Below are positions 1 through 12,007 of a DNA stretch of 64,000 bases, piece by piece. Numbering within the stretch: the stretch's first letter is position 1; each line of letters opens with the position of its first letter. This stretch comes from Isoetes taiwanensis (Eukaryota; Streptophyta; Lycopodiopsida; Isoetales; Isoetaceae): NCBI GenBank assembly GCA_021234155.1, contig JAJEKV010000773.1, positions 28,807 through 92,806 of the forward strand. The letters are read 5' to 3'. The position numbers and the translations under genes are program-made. The notes under the pieces were generated by a model. The model did not search any database and had not been told where the DNA came from. It saw nothing but the letters and a program-made list of their open reading frames with translations.

Positions 1-630
1 ACTAAGGGTTCTAAGGTTCTTGAAATTCAGAGTTGCTCCGCTTTCATTCGTTGGCATAACTGGCGTTCTTGAATGTACCTTGTGGCTATTATACGTATCA
101 TGGAGAATTAACTTCCTTACCCCTGATGTTCCTGTTACGCATAATTTATTCTTGTGATATAGGAGATTACCTTCCTTCTTAAAATGCTTGAAAGTTTCCC
201 TTTCCTTGTCTATCCTTGCCTCTTGCCTCTTGCAAAGAAGAGATCATACATCTAGCTTAAATTCAAAGCTTGAAGAAATGGCTTCTTCAATCTCTTACCA
301 AATTCACTAGCCAAAGTCGAAATGGCATTACAATGCACTCTTATCTCCAAGGGTCATCGTGAAAGTGCATCTGTAACTACATTCAGCTTTCTTGGCCCAT
401 AGACTATCTTGAAGTCATACTCTTCGAGGAACTCCATCAAACACCTTTGCCTCAAATTGAGGAGTGTTTATATTTTAATGTATTGGAGGCTTTGGTGGTC
501 CGTATCCGGTTGGAACTTCCTACTAAGCAAATAGTATCTCCATATTCTTAAAGCTCTTACAATGACAAAGAGTTCCTAGTCGTGGGTTGGGTAATGCTGT
601 TCAACATCATTCATCTTCGAGTCATATGCA
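1..630 (-). pseudogene. Ty3/gypsy pol fragment: RNase H end and HHCC zinc region
   Basis: Read on the minus strand, 620 to about 380 gives an RNase H C-terminal half in one largely open frame: YPTHD.ELFVIVRALRIWRYY, then FQPDTDHQSLQYI, then [20 protein letters not shown] followed by LSR. These match the usual gypsy landmarks (DHQSL, VADALSR). Below 200 the frame KHFKKEGNLLYHKN resembles the start of the integrase zinc-binding region. Stops interrupt it at several points and the window edge cuts it off, so reverse transcriptase and the integrase core cannot be seen. The same protein region occurs at 35,360-36,140 on the same strand, and these look like two members of one gypsy family. Degenerate relic; confident about the family, not about exact ends. 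Confidence 0.75.
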
Positions 631-1046
631 CAACCTTTCCTTCCTATATTAGGGCTCCCCCTATTGCAAGCTTGATTACAATAAGATTGCATATTAAATG
701 GGAGTGTTGCAGCACTCCCGTCTAATATTCCTCTTAAAACTTTCTATGCTCTCAAAATGGGCACATTTTGAGATCTAACCAAACTTAATGGTGTCTGTTT
801 TATTTTTAAATGGCATTTTGGCCCCCTAAATATAACACATATGGATAAGTGTGAAGCATACACTTAAAAAGAGGCTAAAATTACCTTCAAAGGGTTACGC
901 CTTTAAGAAAAGCAAAAATAAAACTTGAGATTTGAGGAGGCAAAGTATGTGATTAAGAATCAAATTGATAAGAGAGAGATCAAAAAGAAATGTCAAACAC
1001 GTTCAAGACTAAACAATTTAGAATATTTGTAGTTCAAAGGTCCAAA
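631..1046. other. AT-rich spacer before copy A
   Basis: No coding signal. It holds the word TTTTGGCCCCCTAAATA near 812-829, which resembles TTTTGACCCCTAAAATGG at 48,649-48,666, just outside copy B. This could be a trace of a shared element edge or chance. Confidence 0.3.
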
Positions 1047-3920
1047 TCATAATCCTCGAAGATCTTTGCGTGCTTGTCCCCGTTGTTCTTCGCACTCTTC
1101 TCGGCTGGTTCTCGAGGTTCCCCTCAAGAACGGCCGCTTTGCCTTTGTTCTTGGGAAGAAGGAGCCCACAGTTTGTAGTTCTATAAATGCGGCTTCATCG
1201 TCAAGAACTTGTGGGACGAGGTTGTACTTCTGAAGAAGTAACCTTGGCAAAAGCGTACAATGTTTTAGCTTCTAACTCTTCATTTTCATCGGGAAGGGAA
1301 GGCAGAGTAGACAATCTCATCTTTATGAAGTTCCGCGACCTTTTTGTCTATGTCCACCGCAACACAAATTTGACCCTTTTAAGTGCATTGGGCTATTGTT
1401 GTGCCAAAACCGAGAAAGCATCAACACGCTAGATCTCCTTGGCGTGAAAACACATCAAAATATGGTTGATGAGCTTTTGAGGCTTTTGATAATGGTTGAC
1501 AACTTTGCTTTGTGAGCTTGAATCTCTTAGTTTTTGTAGTATTGCTGAGAACTGAAGAACATTGAGAAATCAAAGTAGGCAACAGTGTTAAAATGTGTCA
1601 TGGCCTCTTGCCATCAACACTCCAATAAGCGACATGTAAGTACTCAACCTTGCTCAGTAGCCTAGGGCCTCCACCATGATGGTTGATGTTGGTTTTGCAT
1701 CTGTGCAACATAAGAAGTGTAAGCGAAACAACACGGGGAGAGATGCTTGTATTCTAGAATAGGAGATTGGGTTAATTGCCTTGAATATAAGGAAACAACT
1801 ATTGCAGAATAGAGCAAAGTAAATTGGCACAATTACATGAAGCAAGCACATGATTTATTCATGTTTAATTTTATTTATTGCACAAAAGAATTTGCAAACA
1901 AAGACAATAAACCAAGAAGAGATCAGCAACACTAGTATACTATAATGGAAATTACAAGAGAAACTCATCAAACTAGATTTTCGTAATCGGCTTGTGCTAG
2001 AGAGCCAAAGTGTTCCTTAAAAGTTGCTTCCACAAGACCAACCTGCATGCTTGAATGAAAGACCACAAGCCTTCAATGCTTCGCAGTGGTAATCTGCTTC
2101 AGCCCAATGACAAATTCAATAAACTCTGACCTTTTAAAGGGATGATCATCATATCTGCTGTCTTTGATCTTAAACCCATACAGAATATCTGCAATGACCA
2201 ACGTGAATTCTTGAGGTCTAACACATAGAGGCAGTTTGGTGCAGTCTCCTTGAACAACAGAAAATAGATTGTTGTGGTCAAAACGAGCTGAGTTGTTCAT
2301 AGTCAAAGGGCTCTATGCTTATGGTTCTCTTGTCTGCCAAATTCCTTTCTTCCTTTGCAAGTCTTAGTAAATGAAGAAAGCCTTCTGGAAGATCTTTGTT
2401 CTTTTTCTTAGTCTTATAGTTCTCTCCAGGCTGTAATGGTCATTTCCTTTTTAGGAACATCAATTCCCTTCTTTTAGTCAAAGACCTTGCCTTACGTTCA
2501 AACATCAAAAATTTGGTTTTGCAGCTCCCAGATCTAAAACAACAGTAAAATATCAGTGTGCAAACTTTAGCAACAGTATTTCAGAATACACACTAGCTCA
2601 CCTTGCCCTCCCTAAATGCAAGGTGGAACCAATTGTCGTGCCCTACAAGTGTTGCCTATTTGTTTGCTTCACCATATTTCAGGCGACACTCGACAGCACA
2701 CTGTTCCTTCAAGTCCAACCAGTTGGCAGGTGTTCTTAGAGCTTCGCCAAACTTCTCTTTGAAGAGCACATACTCTTTGTGCATAAATCTAATTTTATCA
2801 ACAAAGCTCATCTTGAACTTGTATTCATTATTAGCATTATGAGTGTTTGCCAGTATTTTAGCTTCATCATTTTGCAAACCATAGTAGACAGCACAAAGGA
2901 CATTAAGGTATCGAATGTTCTTCTTCTCCTTGTAGAGCTATCTCTTGGCCTTGAAACTGTGGTTGCCTCCCAGCACATAGTGTGTGTAGGTTTCTGTTTG
3001 CTCCCTGTCATAGTCGGCTGGGTTCACAGACTAGCTCCTATCAGCCAACACCACAATGGGTGCTACGTGGGCCTGAGGATTACTTCTAATTCTTTTCTTT
3101 AAATTCCTCAAGTGGTCAGAATAAATCCTTATCACTTGCAATGGTCTCTCTCCATGCTCGTTTTTAGGAGGCTTTTTCATGGAAGTGACCGGGAGGTATA
3201 TAACACCTTGAACCATTTTGATCTGGTTTATCTTTTCAAATTTCTCGCTGATCTTGTCTAGCTTCTTATCTTTAATGGGAACTCTAGGTGCCTTGGCCCT
3301 GCCCTTGCTTCTTGCTTTCTTTGGTGCAGACGCGGTTGAACCAGTGCCTAAATGCAAGGCTTTCTCTTTACAGATTTTTTGGCTCCTTTGCAGCAACCTG
3401 ACCAGCCAATGGCCTTTTCCCAGACATTCTAGAAGGCAGGACTGCGAATTCAATGTGTTCAGACTCAATTCCTTCTTCTACAGATGAACTTACGTCATGG
3501 CTTCCTGTCAACTTGCATGTACCTTGTTGAGGAGGCATATGAGGCTTTCCTTGTTGATGTAATGCTTGAAGAAGTTTCACAAAGATTCTGGCTACACTTT
3601 TGCTATTTTAAAGTACTTCATTTCAACAACAAGGGCTCCTTGTGAAGTGTTATAGCTTATTCTTTCTCCCTCCCCAGATGGCGGGGTCGATGTACCCACG
3701 TCCCTTAGAGTACCCATATAGATAAAATCTTTTTTGGATTACTGGGATGTGCCCTTCTTGTTACAAATAAACAAGAAGGTTATGGTACTACGCCGGAACT
3801 CAAACACTTCATGTTCTACAACGTCGTCCCTATGCGCCTGTGGATGTTGAGGCTTCTTTAACTTTAGAGGAGTCTTTCTGCCCCAAGGATTTTGTTTGTT
3901 TGAGCTGAAAAAGCATAAGG
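1047..3920 (-). pseudogene. ParB/Srx-like domain plus beta-class DNA methyltransferase, copy A
   Basis: Minus-strand gene relic. About 3,920-3,240 encodes a Ser/Lys-rich N-terminal part. About 3,230-2,600 encodes a ParB-like domain: ERPLQVIRIYSDHL, APIVVLAD, then YVLGGNHSFKAKRQLYKE, then NDEAKILANTHNANNEYKF and FVDKIRFMH. This follows the order of bacterial ParB N-domains (PIVV, GERR-type box, acidic loop, ENxQR-type helix). The segment 2,340-1,310 encodes a methyltransferase: VVQGDCTKL, motif IV IADILYGF at 2,172-2,195, RLVVFHSS near 2,050, QKP, motif I FLGFGTT at about 1,391-1,434, and CVAVDID at about 1,346-1,363. Motif IV before motif I is the beta-class order. In-frame stops, frameshifts and possible introns break it. 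The homologue at 38.69-43.19 kb shares the same domain order, so this is a real gene family. The specific function is inferred. Confidence 0.68.
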
Positions 3921-6179
3921 CAAGGTTCAAAGGAGGTGCATACATCCACAAAGGACAATAAGAAAGCAGAAACATGTATACGGAATAGAGATACACAAAG
4001 CAAATGCCTAAAAAAAATCCGGAGACAAAAACAAAGAAAAGTGAAAAATAAGAGAAAACCGCAGTTAAATTCTACAACATGAGAGCTGGTAAATCTGTAA
4101 ATCTTGTATTCATACGAACATGAATATAAGAATGAGGCGCACAAATTTGCCTTTTAAAGGTATCGAATTTGTCCATGGAATATTCTATGTATTCTAGAAT
4201 ACAATATGTACTCAACTTTCTTGTAATATATTGTGGAATATGACTAAGAAAAGGAATTTCTTTCAAATGTAATTTGTTCTCTATTCTGGAATAGAACCAT
4301 CTTTTGCTTTCTCAAATCTTGTTGAACAAACATACTTTGACTTGGTTTTGATATATAACACTAGAAAATTGCCCTCCTTCGGTGGGCATTCATGTGGTTG
4401 CTTCCATAGCGTAATGTTTAACAATGTGTTGGCTAAAAAGGTTGCCTTTCAATCTAAAGGGCAAAAAGTTATAGATGTAAAAGATACAAAGCTAACACAA
4501 GGTTAGCTTTAGATAGTGTCGTCTCTGAGAGGAGGAGAGTAAATTGATAAGTGAAATATGTTGAATAAACTTTGTGCTATGAAGTCAGATACAGGCACTT
4601 TGTGTATGAAGTATGTAATTATATAAGGTGGACGAATAAAACAAACCAATAAGAATGTGCAAATTAGCATCCTACCTAAACCATTACAAAAAGTAGACAT
4701 GAAGGTTGTAATCGTAAGGACTGTGTAGGTTAGCTCCGTACCTTCTACCATTAAACACAATCTTGCAATTCAATATTTCATGTCTATGTTTTGATTATGT
4801 TGAGGGTAAAACATCATGGAAATATTAATTTGCGTCAAGATGTGGTGCAGTGTAAAATCATTTTTAAGATCAAGAAAAACTTATGAAGGTGAAGTTGAAT
4901 GTTCCTTTGCTCAAAAGAACACAAAAAACAAGGTGCTGCGCACGGAGGGTTGCCCTCCATGGCCGGAGAGTGAAGTGACTTAAGTTGTAGTTGTAGACAA
5001 TAGAGTGTTCGAATCGAAATTGCTATTTTAAGACATTGACATTTTGTGAACGTGTTGGTACGCATTTGCATTACTAAGTTCTGCTTAGGTGTTGAGGTGT
5101 TGTTGGAGTAGGATGTAGTTGGACATATGGACTTTGGGATTTGGCAAGGTATTGGTGTTTGGTGCTTGGTATGGAACTAGGATGGCGAGAAGCATAAAGA
5201 GAAGTGTAATAAGGAGAGAATGGATGTACATGTTTTGTGAAGTGGTTTAAATCGTAGTTGAAAGTTATGTTTTGACATTTTATTGAAATTGGTACTTTTA
5301 GACAATAGAGTACTTGAAACCATGAGTTTATTAATAAGATGATATACATTGGAGTACTTGATAGTTGATAACATCTGAAACAATTTATGAAGAATCGAAA
5401 TAGAGGAACAAGAGATCAATTTTTTTTTGTCGGATCCTTCTCCGAGAGTCAGAATATACAAGTACTTTTTTGTGGCAACGACTTTTTTTGATGTATGCAT
5501 TGAGACAAAGTATACTCAATGCCTCATTAATGCCTAAGTAGGACTACAACTTGTTGTAATATATATTTTCAATACAATGTTTTTGTTGTTTGGTGGGACT
5601 TAAGTTGTTGTGGTAGGTGTTTATTCCAAGAGACAAAAAAGCGATTGGGCAAGAGCACAAATTGAATGGCGGAGAGCAATGTTTGTTTGTGCCATAGTTT
5701 CAGAATCCTACAATAATATCTCAAAAATGTAGAGACGGTATGCCTAGACAAGGTATTGACGTATGATGGCTATATGCATATCTTCTTAGCATGCGGTTAT
5801 TGAAGTTGTTTCTCTTGGTAAGTAGATAATGCATTCCCTAAAACAAATGCTTTATAGCTCAATCAAAGTTATCCATACAACATGGCAAATCCTTTGTTTT
5901 ATCTTTTTAACCCGTGGTTACGTTGAAGATGGAAGTTGGAAAGCAAATTCATCTCCATCTTCAAATGCAAGATTGGCTCCTTGTCCAAGGGAAGGAGATA
6001 CAACATGCACAACATCTAAGACGCAAGAATATTGGCCGCTTGCTTGTTAAGAAAAGGAACACATTACGCATATATTTTATACCTTTCAAGAGCACTACAA
6101 AACTTTTTATACACCCTAATCTACACCCTAATCTATGCCATTATTCACACATATTACAAGCATATTCCAAATTCACCTA
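3921..6179. other. Anonymous AT-rich stretch between copy A genes
   Basis: No recognisable protein. It holds a hairpin of two 9-base arms at 4,488-4,510 (AAAGCTAAC / GTTAGCTTT). A segment at about 4,925-5,000 (GGAGGGTTGCCCTCCATGGCC followed by GGAG.GTGAAGTG) recurs at about 58,433-58,490. The region 5,220-5,290 matches the continuation of that repeat. Short open frames here look like chance or repeat products. Confidence 0.4.
4920..5290 (+). repeat. Dispersed repeat, copy 1 (GGGTTGCCCTCCATGGCC type)
   Basis: The core GAGGGTTGCCCTCCATGGCC followed by GGAG.GTGAAGTG also occurs at 58,450-58,490. A nearby phrase with AAGTGGTTTAAATC, 'TTGAAAGT', 'ATGTTT' is shared with 58,485-58,515. The two copies are in the same orientation. 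The core is self-complementary over GGGTTGCCC. No protein is encoded. Boundaries are uncertain. Confidence 0.45.
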
Positions 6180-6645
6180 GGGTTTGCCTTTGGGCAACCC
6201 AAAACCAACACTTATATTAGGATCTTGAATTGAATAGTTTTGTCTCGTGCCATTGACGATGTTTAAGACATCGGCGTAATGCTTGTTTATGATGTCGAGT
6301 AATCGGGCATTCTCGCTATACCTAATTTCGAGCAAGGTGTAGAGTGCAGCACGGAAATGAGACTCATTATGGGTTTTCTTGCCAAAGCTTACATAAGCGT
6401 GCTAGAGGCTGACCTTTATCGATGCGGGACTAATCACGACTCAAGAACAATGGTTTCCGACCCTTTTTTGCTTGGTCTAGCTCGATCTTTTTATCGAATT
6501 TCTTACTTTCTTCGCCCGGTGAGGGTTTTAATCTAGATGATTTTTGAATTAGATTGATCCACATAGGGAGCCATAAGCATCGTACCGAGTAAATTTTAGG
6601 GCTTGGCCAGTCTGAGCCTTTCAACAAGTCGGCTATAGCCATTCA
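6180..6645 (-). pseudogene. Unidentified coding-like stretch
   Basis: I do not recognise this gene. On the minus strand one frame from 6,642 runs about 70 codons, with a Lys-rich centre (EESKKFDKKIELDQAKKGRK). After a frameshift a second frame from about 6,390 to 6,185 runs about 70 codons (HFRAALYTLLEIRYSENARL, then LLDIINKHYADVLNI). The amphipathic, helix-like composition suggests real coding descent, possibly transposon-derived. There is no catalytic motif. The far end passes into a short GGGTTTGCC/GGGCAACCC hairpin at 6,178-6,201 that has a counterpart at 9,127-9,150. Confidence 0.3.
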
Positions 6646-9600
6646 CTATAACCTCGGTTGCATAATTCCGAGAATCGACTTAATCCAAAAGCGGCAAGGC
6701 GTAAGGAATACAAAAAATCACAAGTGGAAAAAAGGTATGCTAAAATATACTATGCAACAATTTGCATCCTTTACAACGGGATAAATGCTAGCGGTTTATC
6801 TACAACGACCGGGAACTAGGTAAGCTCACCACAATCAAGCTGCTAAGGATCGTGCCTTGTTCTAATAACCGGATCTTCGAACCGATAACAAAGTAATAAG
6901 AAAGATGCCCTCTTAAATTGATAACGGATGAGGAGTGAGCATACCATTAACAAAAGCCTAAGAAGTCAAAGAACTTAGTTTCGTGCATTTGTATTTGCTG
7001 CCATAATTCTGAGTTATTAGAACTTTAAGTATATGAACCAAACTACCTACTATAGAACTAAGCGAGTCAAAGCGCACATATGATCACCACAATTGATCAA
7101 AACCAAATTAGCACATATCTATCTATATTTAATGAAACAAAATTCATTGAATTGTTTGCTCAAACATGATATAGATTCTAAGGACACTGTTTACGCCATG
7201 TCTTTCTCCCTTTGTTCTTTTCCTCGTGCCTTGTGTTAAAAGGGGCAAGGTAAAATGAATATGAAAGCCAAAACGGAAGGTGACAGTTTCAACATCGTCT
7301 CGGCGTCCATATTCACTTGAAGCCATGTGCGCAAGACAAAACCGAGAGAATACATTAAAATTTACTAAATTTAAGATCCGAACTTTCAATCCAACACTAA
7401 ATTTTGAAAGGTAACAAAGATGGAAATGCGTTATGGCTCAAAACCGACATCCGAAAAACAATGGCCAACTTACGCAATACATCTCCGGCTTGAGTGTCAA
7501 GCGAGGGGCCTTGTCGATAATGAAGAGCTGCTTTTCTCAAAAGAGTGGCCACAAAGCATCTCTTTGTTGCTGTGTGGATGCGTTTATAGAGTAAGCTCAT
7601 GGCGCCCATGCTTCTAGAGCGGCTTAAAGAGGATGCTAAGGGCTCGACAGATTGAAGCCTAGGGCATCGCATCCATCAAAACCTATGATAATCCCATCGC
7701 AGTTAGAAAAATTTGTGCAAAAGCTCCATGAAGCCGCGGCCAAATCCTAAGATTTTACAACTTCCAAAACAAAATGTGTCTATTGTGGGTTTTAAGACTC
7801 AAGCATGTACTATGTATCTTTGCTTAAATACATGGCACAAATATTTATTCTAAAGGATATATCACTGCAGACCGGATGCATACAATAATATTCCAAGCAG
7901 TCTCTTTTTGCAGCTGGGAAGCATAGCCAATACCAACTGCGTATTTAATCACATATGCACATTGTTAACCACTTCACCTGAGGTTACAGCATAACCTGCA
8001 TTTTTTCTCTCCAATCCACAAAATGTACTAAATAAAATATATTAAAGACTTACATTTTGACAAGCTCGGGTTTCCTTCGTATTAAGATAATAACCAAACA
8101 AGCTCCTCCAAAGTTGCATATTTAGCCATGGCAGAACCATCAAGATAACAATGAAGCCAGCCACGCCATCAAAAGGTTAGCCAAGGTTAATTGTCGGGAA
8201 GACCATGATCCACATTATAGACAAAAGAAGCACACAACATAGGAAGAGTGGGCGAAGAACCCAAACCCAAGACCGCATAGCTTAGATTCGATGCGAAAGG
8301 GAAGAAAGGCCAGCAAGTGGGTTCCTTGAGAAATTGAAACATAAAACATAGAAAAGCAGGCAAAGGAATTCAATGAAGAAAGGGAAGGAAGCCCGATGAT
8401 CGCCTGATTGCTTTGTAAATGGTGGCGATTAGGAAAGACTCGTTGGATTACCAATTAAGCCAAGACCGCACTGTTCGTTGATAGGAAGCCTTTGGTTGAG
8501 TTTTGAGACCTTCGTTCGAATCAAGCTAGGCAAAGAAATTTGACCTTGGGACCCAAGGGGCGTTTTCGTCGAAGAAGGGTTTTGGTAGTGGCAATGGCCG
8601 ATTCGACCCGATGTCCGCATTGGGTTCCATAACTTCCGTCCATGCCTCTACTCATAAGATGTGACCATGACACAATTTCGCATACAATCAAACCACTCAA
8701 CCAATACAATAACGCTCACCATTTTTCCATCGTTCTTTGCTTTCGTATCATCGTCAGGTTGCTCTCACCCTTCACAAAATGGGGCGGGGATGATAAACCC
8801 CTGCCTCGTCCGGGAGCCTTCCCCGATTCCCATACCACGGGTTCGAGAAAAAAAGCGCAATTCAAATGGTAACGTCATAATCAACAAATTACTTGCACTA
8901 ACTCCATCTCCGCGATAGCCAAGCAACGCCCAACAAACTTCGAGAATGCCACATCATCCCAGAGCCGAGCGGAGGCCTCTCCGGTTAGCTGGTTTCAAGA
9001 GTGGCTGCCCAACAACGAAAACGACCTAGCATTTACTGACCAATAAGGGGTTTTTAGCAGTCATAGGCATATTTCAAGCATATACTGGCATATACCTATA
9101 ATATGCCACAAACCCACATAAACAAGGGTTTGCCCCCTAGGGGCAACCCAAAAACATCTTTAAAATTTTTCCATAAAAGTTAGAATTTGTTTTATTTCCC
9201 CTCCTTCCTTGTGATTGAATTGTAGTGCCAACACAGGGAGGCGTTGTTAACATACATATGTAATTTTTACATTGTGTGCATCAATAGTTGTATGAGACTA
9301 CTTTGTAAGAGAATCCTGAACTTGTGCAAATCATGTTAAGATTCTCAACATCGTTTTGTACATCCATAGAAAATATTCATGTTCCATATTGATGCCTTAA
9401 CTATTGCAAGAAGACAAATCTGGCTTTTCCAAAAACACAATATTTTGTGTACCTTAAAGATGCATTTGTCAATTTCCTATGGTTTGCTAAAATGTGGCTT
9501 TTCAAGACCACTAAATCGGTGTGCCACCCTCTTACCAATTTACCCTTTATTGCCTTAAGGATGCACTTTGTCAATTCCCTGCGTATACACTTCTTGCTTT

Positions 9601-11350
9601 TCTTCATCTATCCTTCCAAGAAATCATTTATATTCGAGCAGAACCCGCAGGCCTGATATGGACCAAGGTTAGATTTGAGATTGACACCTGAGAATTAATA
9701 GCAATTAGTGTTTGAAAATGTAGCACCTTTAATATCCATTGTAATATGAGCATGGTCTCCTATTTCCATTGTAATGGCACTATTATTTCTTTTCCATGGT
9801 TACATTTTGGATATTAATGCCTCAGTGACATGGTTTGAGCAGTAATGGCACCACTCTGGATAGTGGATACTGGTTCCAAAGGAGAATTTGTACTGCTATC
9901 GATGAAAGTTATGTTCCAGTACCTTGATTTTTTTTCCTCTGGTCAGTGGCAAGTATATCAAATGTTCAAGAATATGGTTTAATATTGGTTTTGGGACATA
10001 ATAAAATGCTGGTAGTACTTTAAACAGAAGGAAAGATATACTTGCAGAACCATATCATGGGCCTTACTGGTTCAAAAGATCAAAGATCACGATCACGTAT
10101 TAATCTGTAACATTCACACACCCAGTTGTTATTAGAATAAAATGCCTTTAAGAGTAAAAAATGGACATGCAAAATTTGATCAAATACGCGTAAGTTCAAC
10201 TAAACGGCCATGTTTTGCTCAAATGTGCATTGCAGTAATACCTAGCTCTTATTAGAGGTCTTTGAAGCAAAAATTGCCATGCACATAGAAAATGTTAAAT
10301 AGTGCTTGCAAGAAAGAAAAGATAAGAAAATGAAATAACAATAATTGAAACCAATGTAAGCATGTATGCATCACCTTCACATGATGTGCTACCACTGATT
10401 TTAAAAGATTTGAAATGATTCTCCTTTAGCATGAGTTAAAGTAGGATAAGATGCATTCATTGCGAAAAAACGACTAATAACTGAGCATAGATAAGGTGAG
10501 ATTGCGAGTTGCTAGATAAGGTGAGATTGCGAGTTGCAAACCATCTGCATTTTATAAGATCTATTAGAAAATCTGGCATGGTTCTAAAATGGCATTACGT
10601 GGCTCAAAAACTTCATCATAGTTGGATCTAGAGAATGTATAAAGATCTGCAACCCATAAGATCGAGAACAATCGATAAATGCATAGGTTTAACTACCTTT
10701 AATATTCTGAAAAGGCATGCAAATGTCATCGAAAACTAATGTGCTTTGCATGCCACAATTGAATCACTCACTAATAAATAGTGCTCCTTTTAGTAATCTG
10801 CATGGTGATAAAATGGCAGTATACAGATCATGGTTTGAAAAGGCATGCATCACTTACATCAGCATGTGCAAACATAGCAAATAAAGCATGCTTACGTAGA
10901 CCTCCACTGGCAAAAGTCCTGCGTCCGAGAAACAAATGAGAAGAGAAATGAATGAACAGTCCCCCTAAGCCTAACCTTTTCAAATTTGTCCACTCCCTGT
11001 AAAATTTGAGGCCCTCTTAGCTGCAGTTTCTAGGATGTTGATGCAGCTATAGATCTCTCTGCATTCGCCCTATGAACCCCATCTAAACCTTCAATCTGTC
11101 ATAATTTCTGTCATAATTCTTAAAGAATGCCCCAAAATTCCTGTTTATTACAACAACATTACATGCCCTTTTTTTAAGCTAGAAACAGAATCCTATGTAG
11201 TTTTATTTTATTGACAGATTTTGAAGAATGCAATAGTGTTGATGCATCATAATCCTATGATATAGAACATCCGTCAACCAACATAAATATATATGCAGCA
11301 TAGAAAATGCCCAACAAACAGAGCAATGCAAACAAAAAGTTGATACAGAC
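6646..11350. other. Long region without a recognised gene
   Basis: Open frames are short. The longest (minus, 7,397-7,672) has no recognisable motif. 8,200-8,930 is richer in GC with a few overlapping open frames on both strands and could be a decayed exon cluster. 9,127-9,150 is a hairpin (GGGTTTGCCCCCTAGGGGCA, then ACCC). 10,489-10,537 is a tandem duplication of a 25-base unit (AGATAAGGTGAGATTGCGAG, then TTGCT). 9,180-11,200 is AT-rich with nothing else visible. I looked for peroxidase exon 2 on the minus strand here and did not find it. Confidence 0.4.
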
Positions 11351-11548
11351 CTGAACCTGGCAGGCATGGAAGACGACGCGAAGAAGAGCAACAGGGGCAG
11401 TTGGATCAAACACACGATTTTGCTGAAGTGTTCTTCTTGCAATATTCTCAGCATCAGGACAAGTATCAGCATAAAAGCCACGCCTCGATCCATTTGCCAT
11501 TGCGCCATAGCTCCAGAAGCTGATCCATGCAAGCAATATCAACAACAT
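11351..11548 (-). pseudogene. Class III peroxidase exon 1 (orphan, divergent)
   Basis: Starts at ATG 11,548 and runs 66 codons to a 5' splice site (CAG|GT at 11,351/11,350). Residues 1 to about 18 form a hydrophobic signal peptide (MLLILLAWISFWSYGAM), as expected for secreted plant peroxidases that oxidise phenolics with H2O2. RRGFYADTCPDAENIARRTL matches the family N-terminus (GFY..TCP.AE..V). APVALLRVVFHACQVQ matches the distal-haem signature LLRLHFHDCFVQ. The catalytic Arg and distal His equivalents are present, but the calcium-ligand Asp after the His is Ala. The splice point after CQVQ is where the first intron of many family members lies. I could not find later exons downstream, so it is probably a fragment or a gene interrupted by insertions. 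Confidence 0.75.
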
Positions 11549-11595
11549 TTCGCCTCTTTCTAATTATGCAATTCCGTTGTGAGGCTTGTGCTTGT

Positions 11596-11610
11596 GGGCA
11601 ATATATAACA
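11596..11610 (-). promoter_or_regulatory. TATA box upstream of the peroxidase exon
   Basis: The minus-strand word TGTTATATATTGCC contains TATATAT at 11,607-11,601, about 53 bases upstream of the ATG at 11,548. That spacing fits a TATA box with a short 5' leader. Seen in sequence; promoter activity is inferred. Confidence 0.5.
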
Positions 11611-12007
11611 TCTTCGGGAATCATTGCCGAATCATTGGGCAGAGGTTTTGGATTTTGAAATCAAGAAAATGGATTAGATCACCAGAATGCAGATAGGGTC
11701 TTGCGTGTTTAAGCCTTCCGGTCCATCGTTCAACATATGGCGAAAAAAAATTGCATTTATCATCAAAATCCCTCAAGTTTGCAACTAACGGTTGCAATAT
11801 TTGGCTAAGATTATTAGACATCGCACCCTTTCATTTGGGGGACACACGGATACCTAACATGCACAATCTAAGCCATCAATCAAGACAAAACCGACAAAAT
11901 ACGGGCCGCGGGTGCATGGAAGGATATTGGGACAATCTCGCCATCGGGAGGAGGAGACAGATGCCACGATATTATAATATAGGATTATTTGAAGATATCC
12001 TTGCAGT
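11611..12007. other. Spacer between peroxidase exon and DUF7869-like copy A
   Basis: No recognised protein. Its right part may hold the first coding segment or 5' leader of the plus-strand gene starting near 12,008. Confidence 0.3.

Noticed and set aside
1047-3920. Bacterial contamination as the source of the ParB/methyltransferase signal
   Set aside because: Both copies are decayed, intron-like or insertion-split, and embedded among plant retroelements on both sides.
5074-5500. Minus-strand Ser/Pro/His-rich open frames as a gene
   Set aside because: Two overlapping frames with low-complexity composition and no motif; most likely chance in AT-rich repeat DNA.
6178-9150. Helitron bounded by GGGTTTGCC/GGGCAACCC hairpins
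   Set aside because: Hairpins at 6,178 and 9,127 look alike, but no TC start, CTRR end after the hairpin or Rep/helicase coding could be shown.
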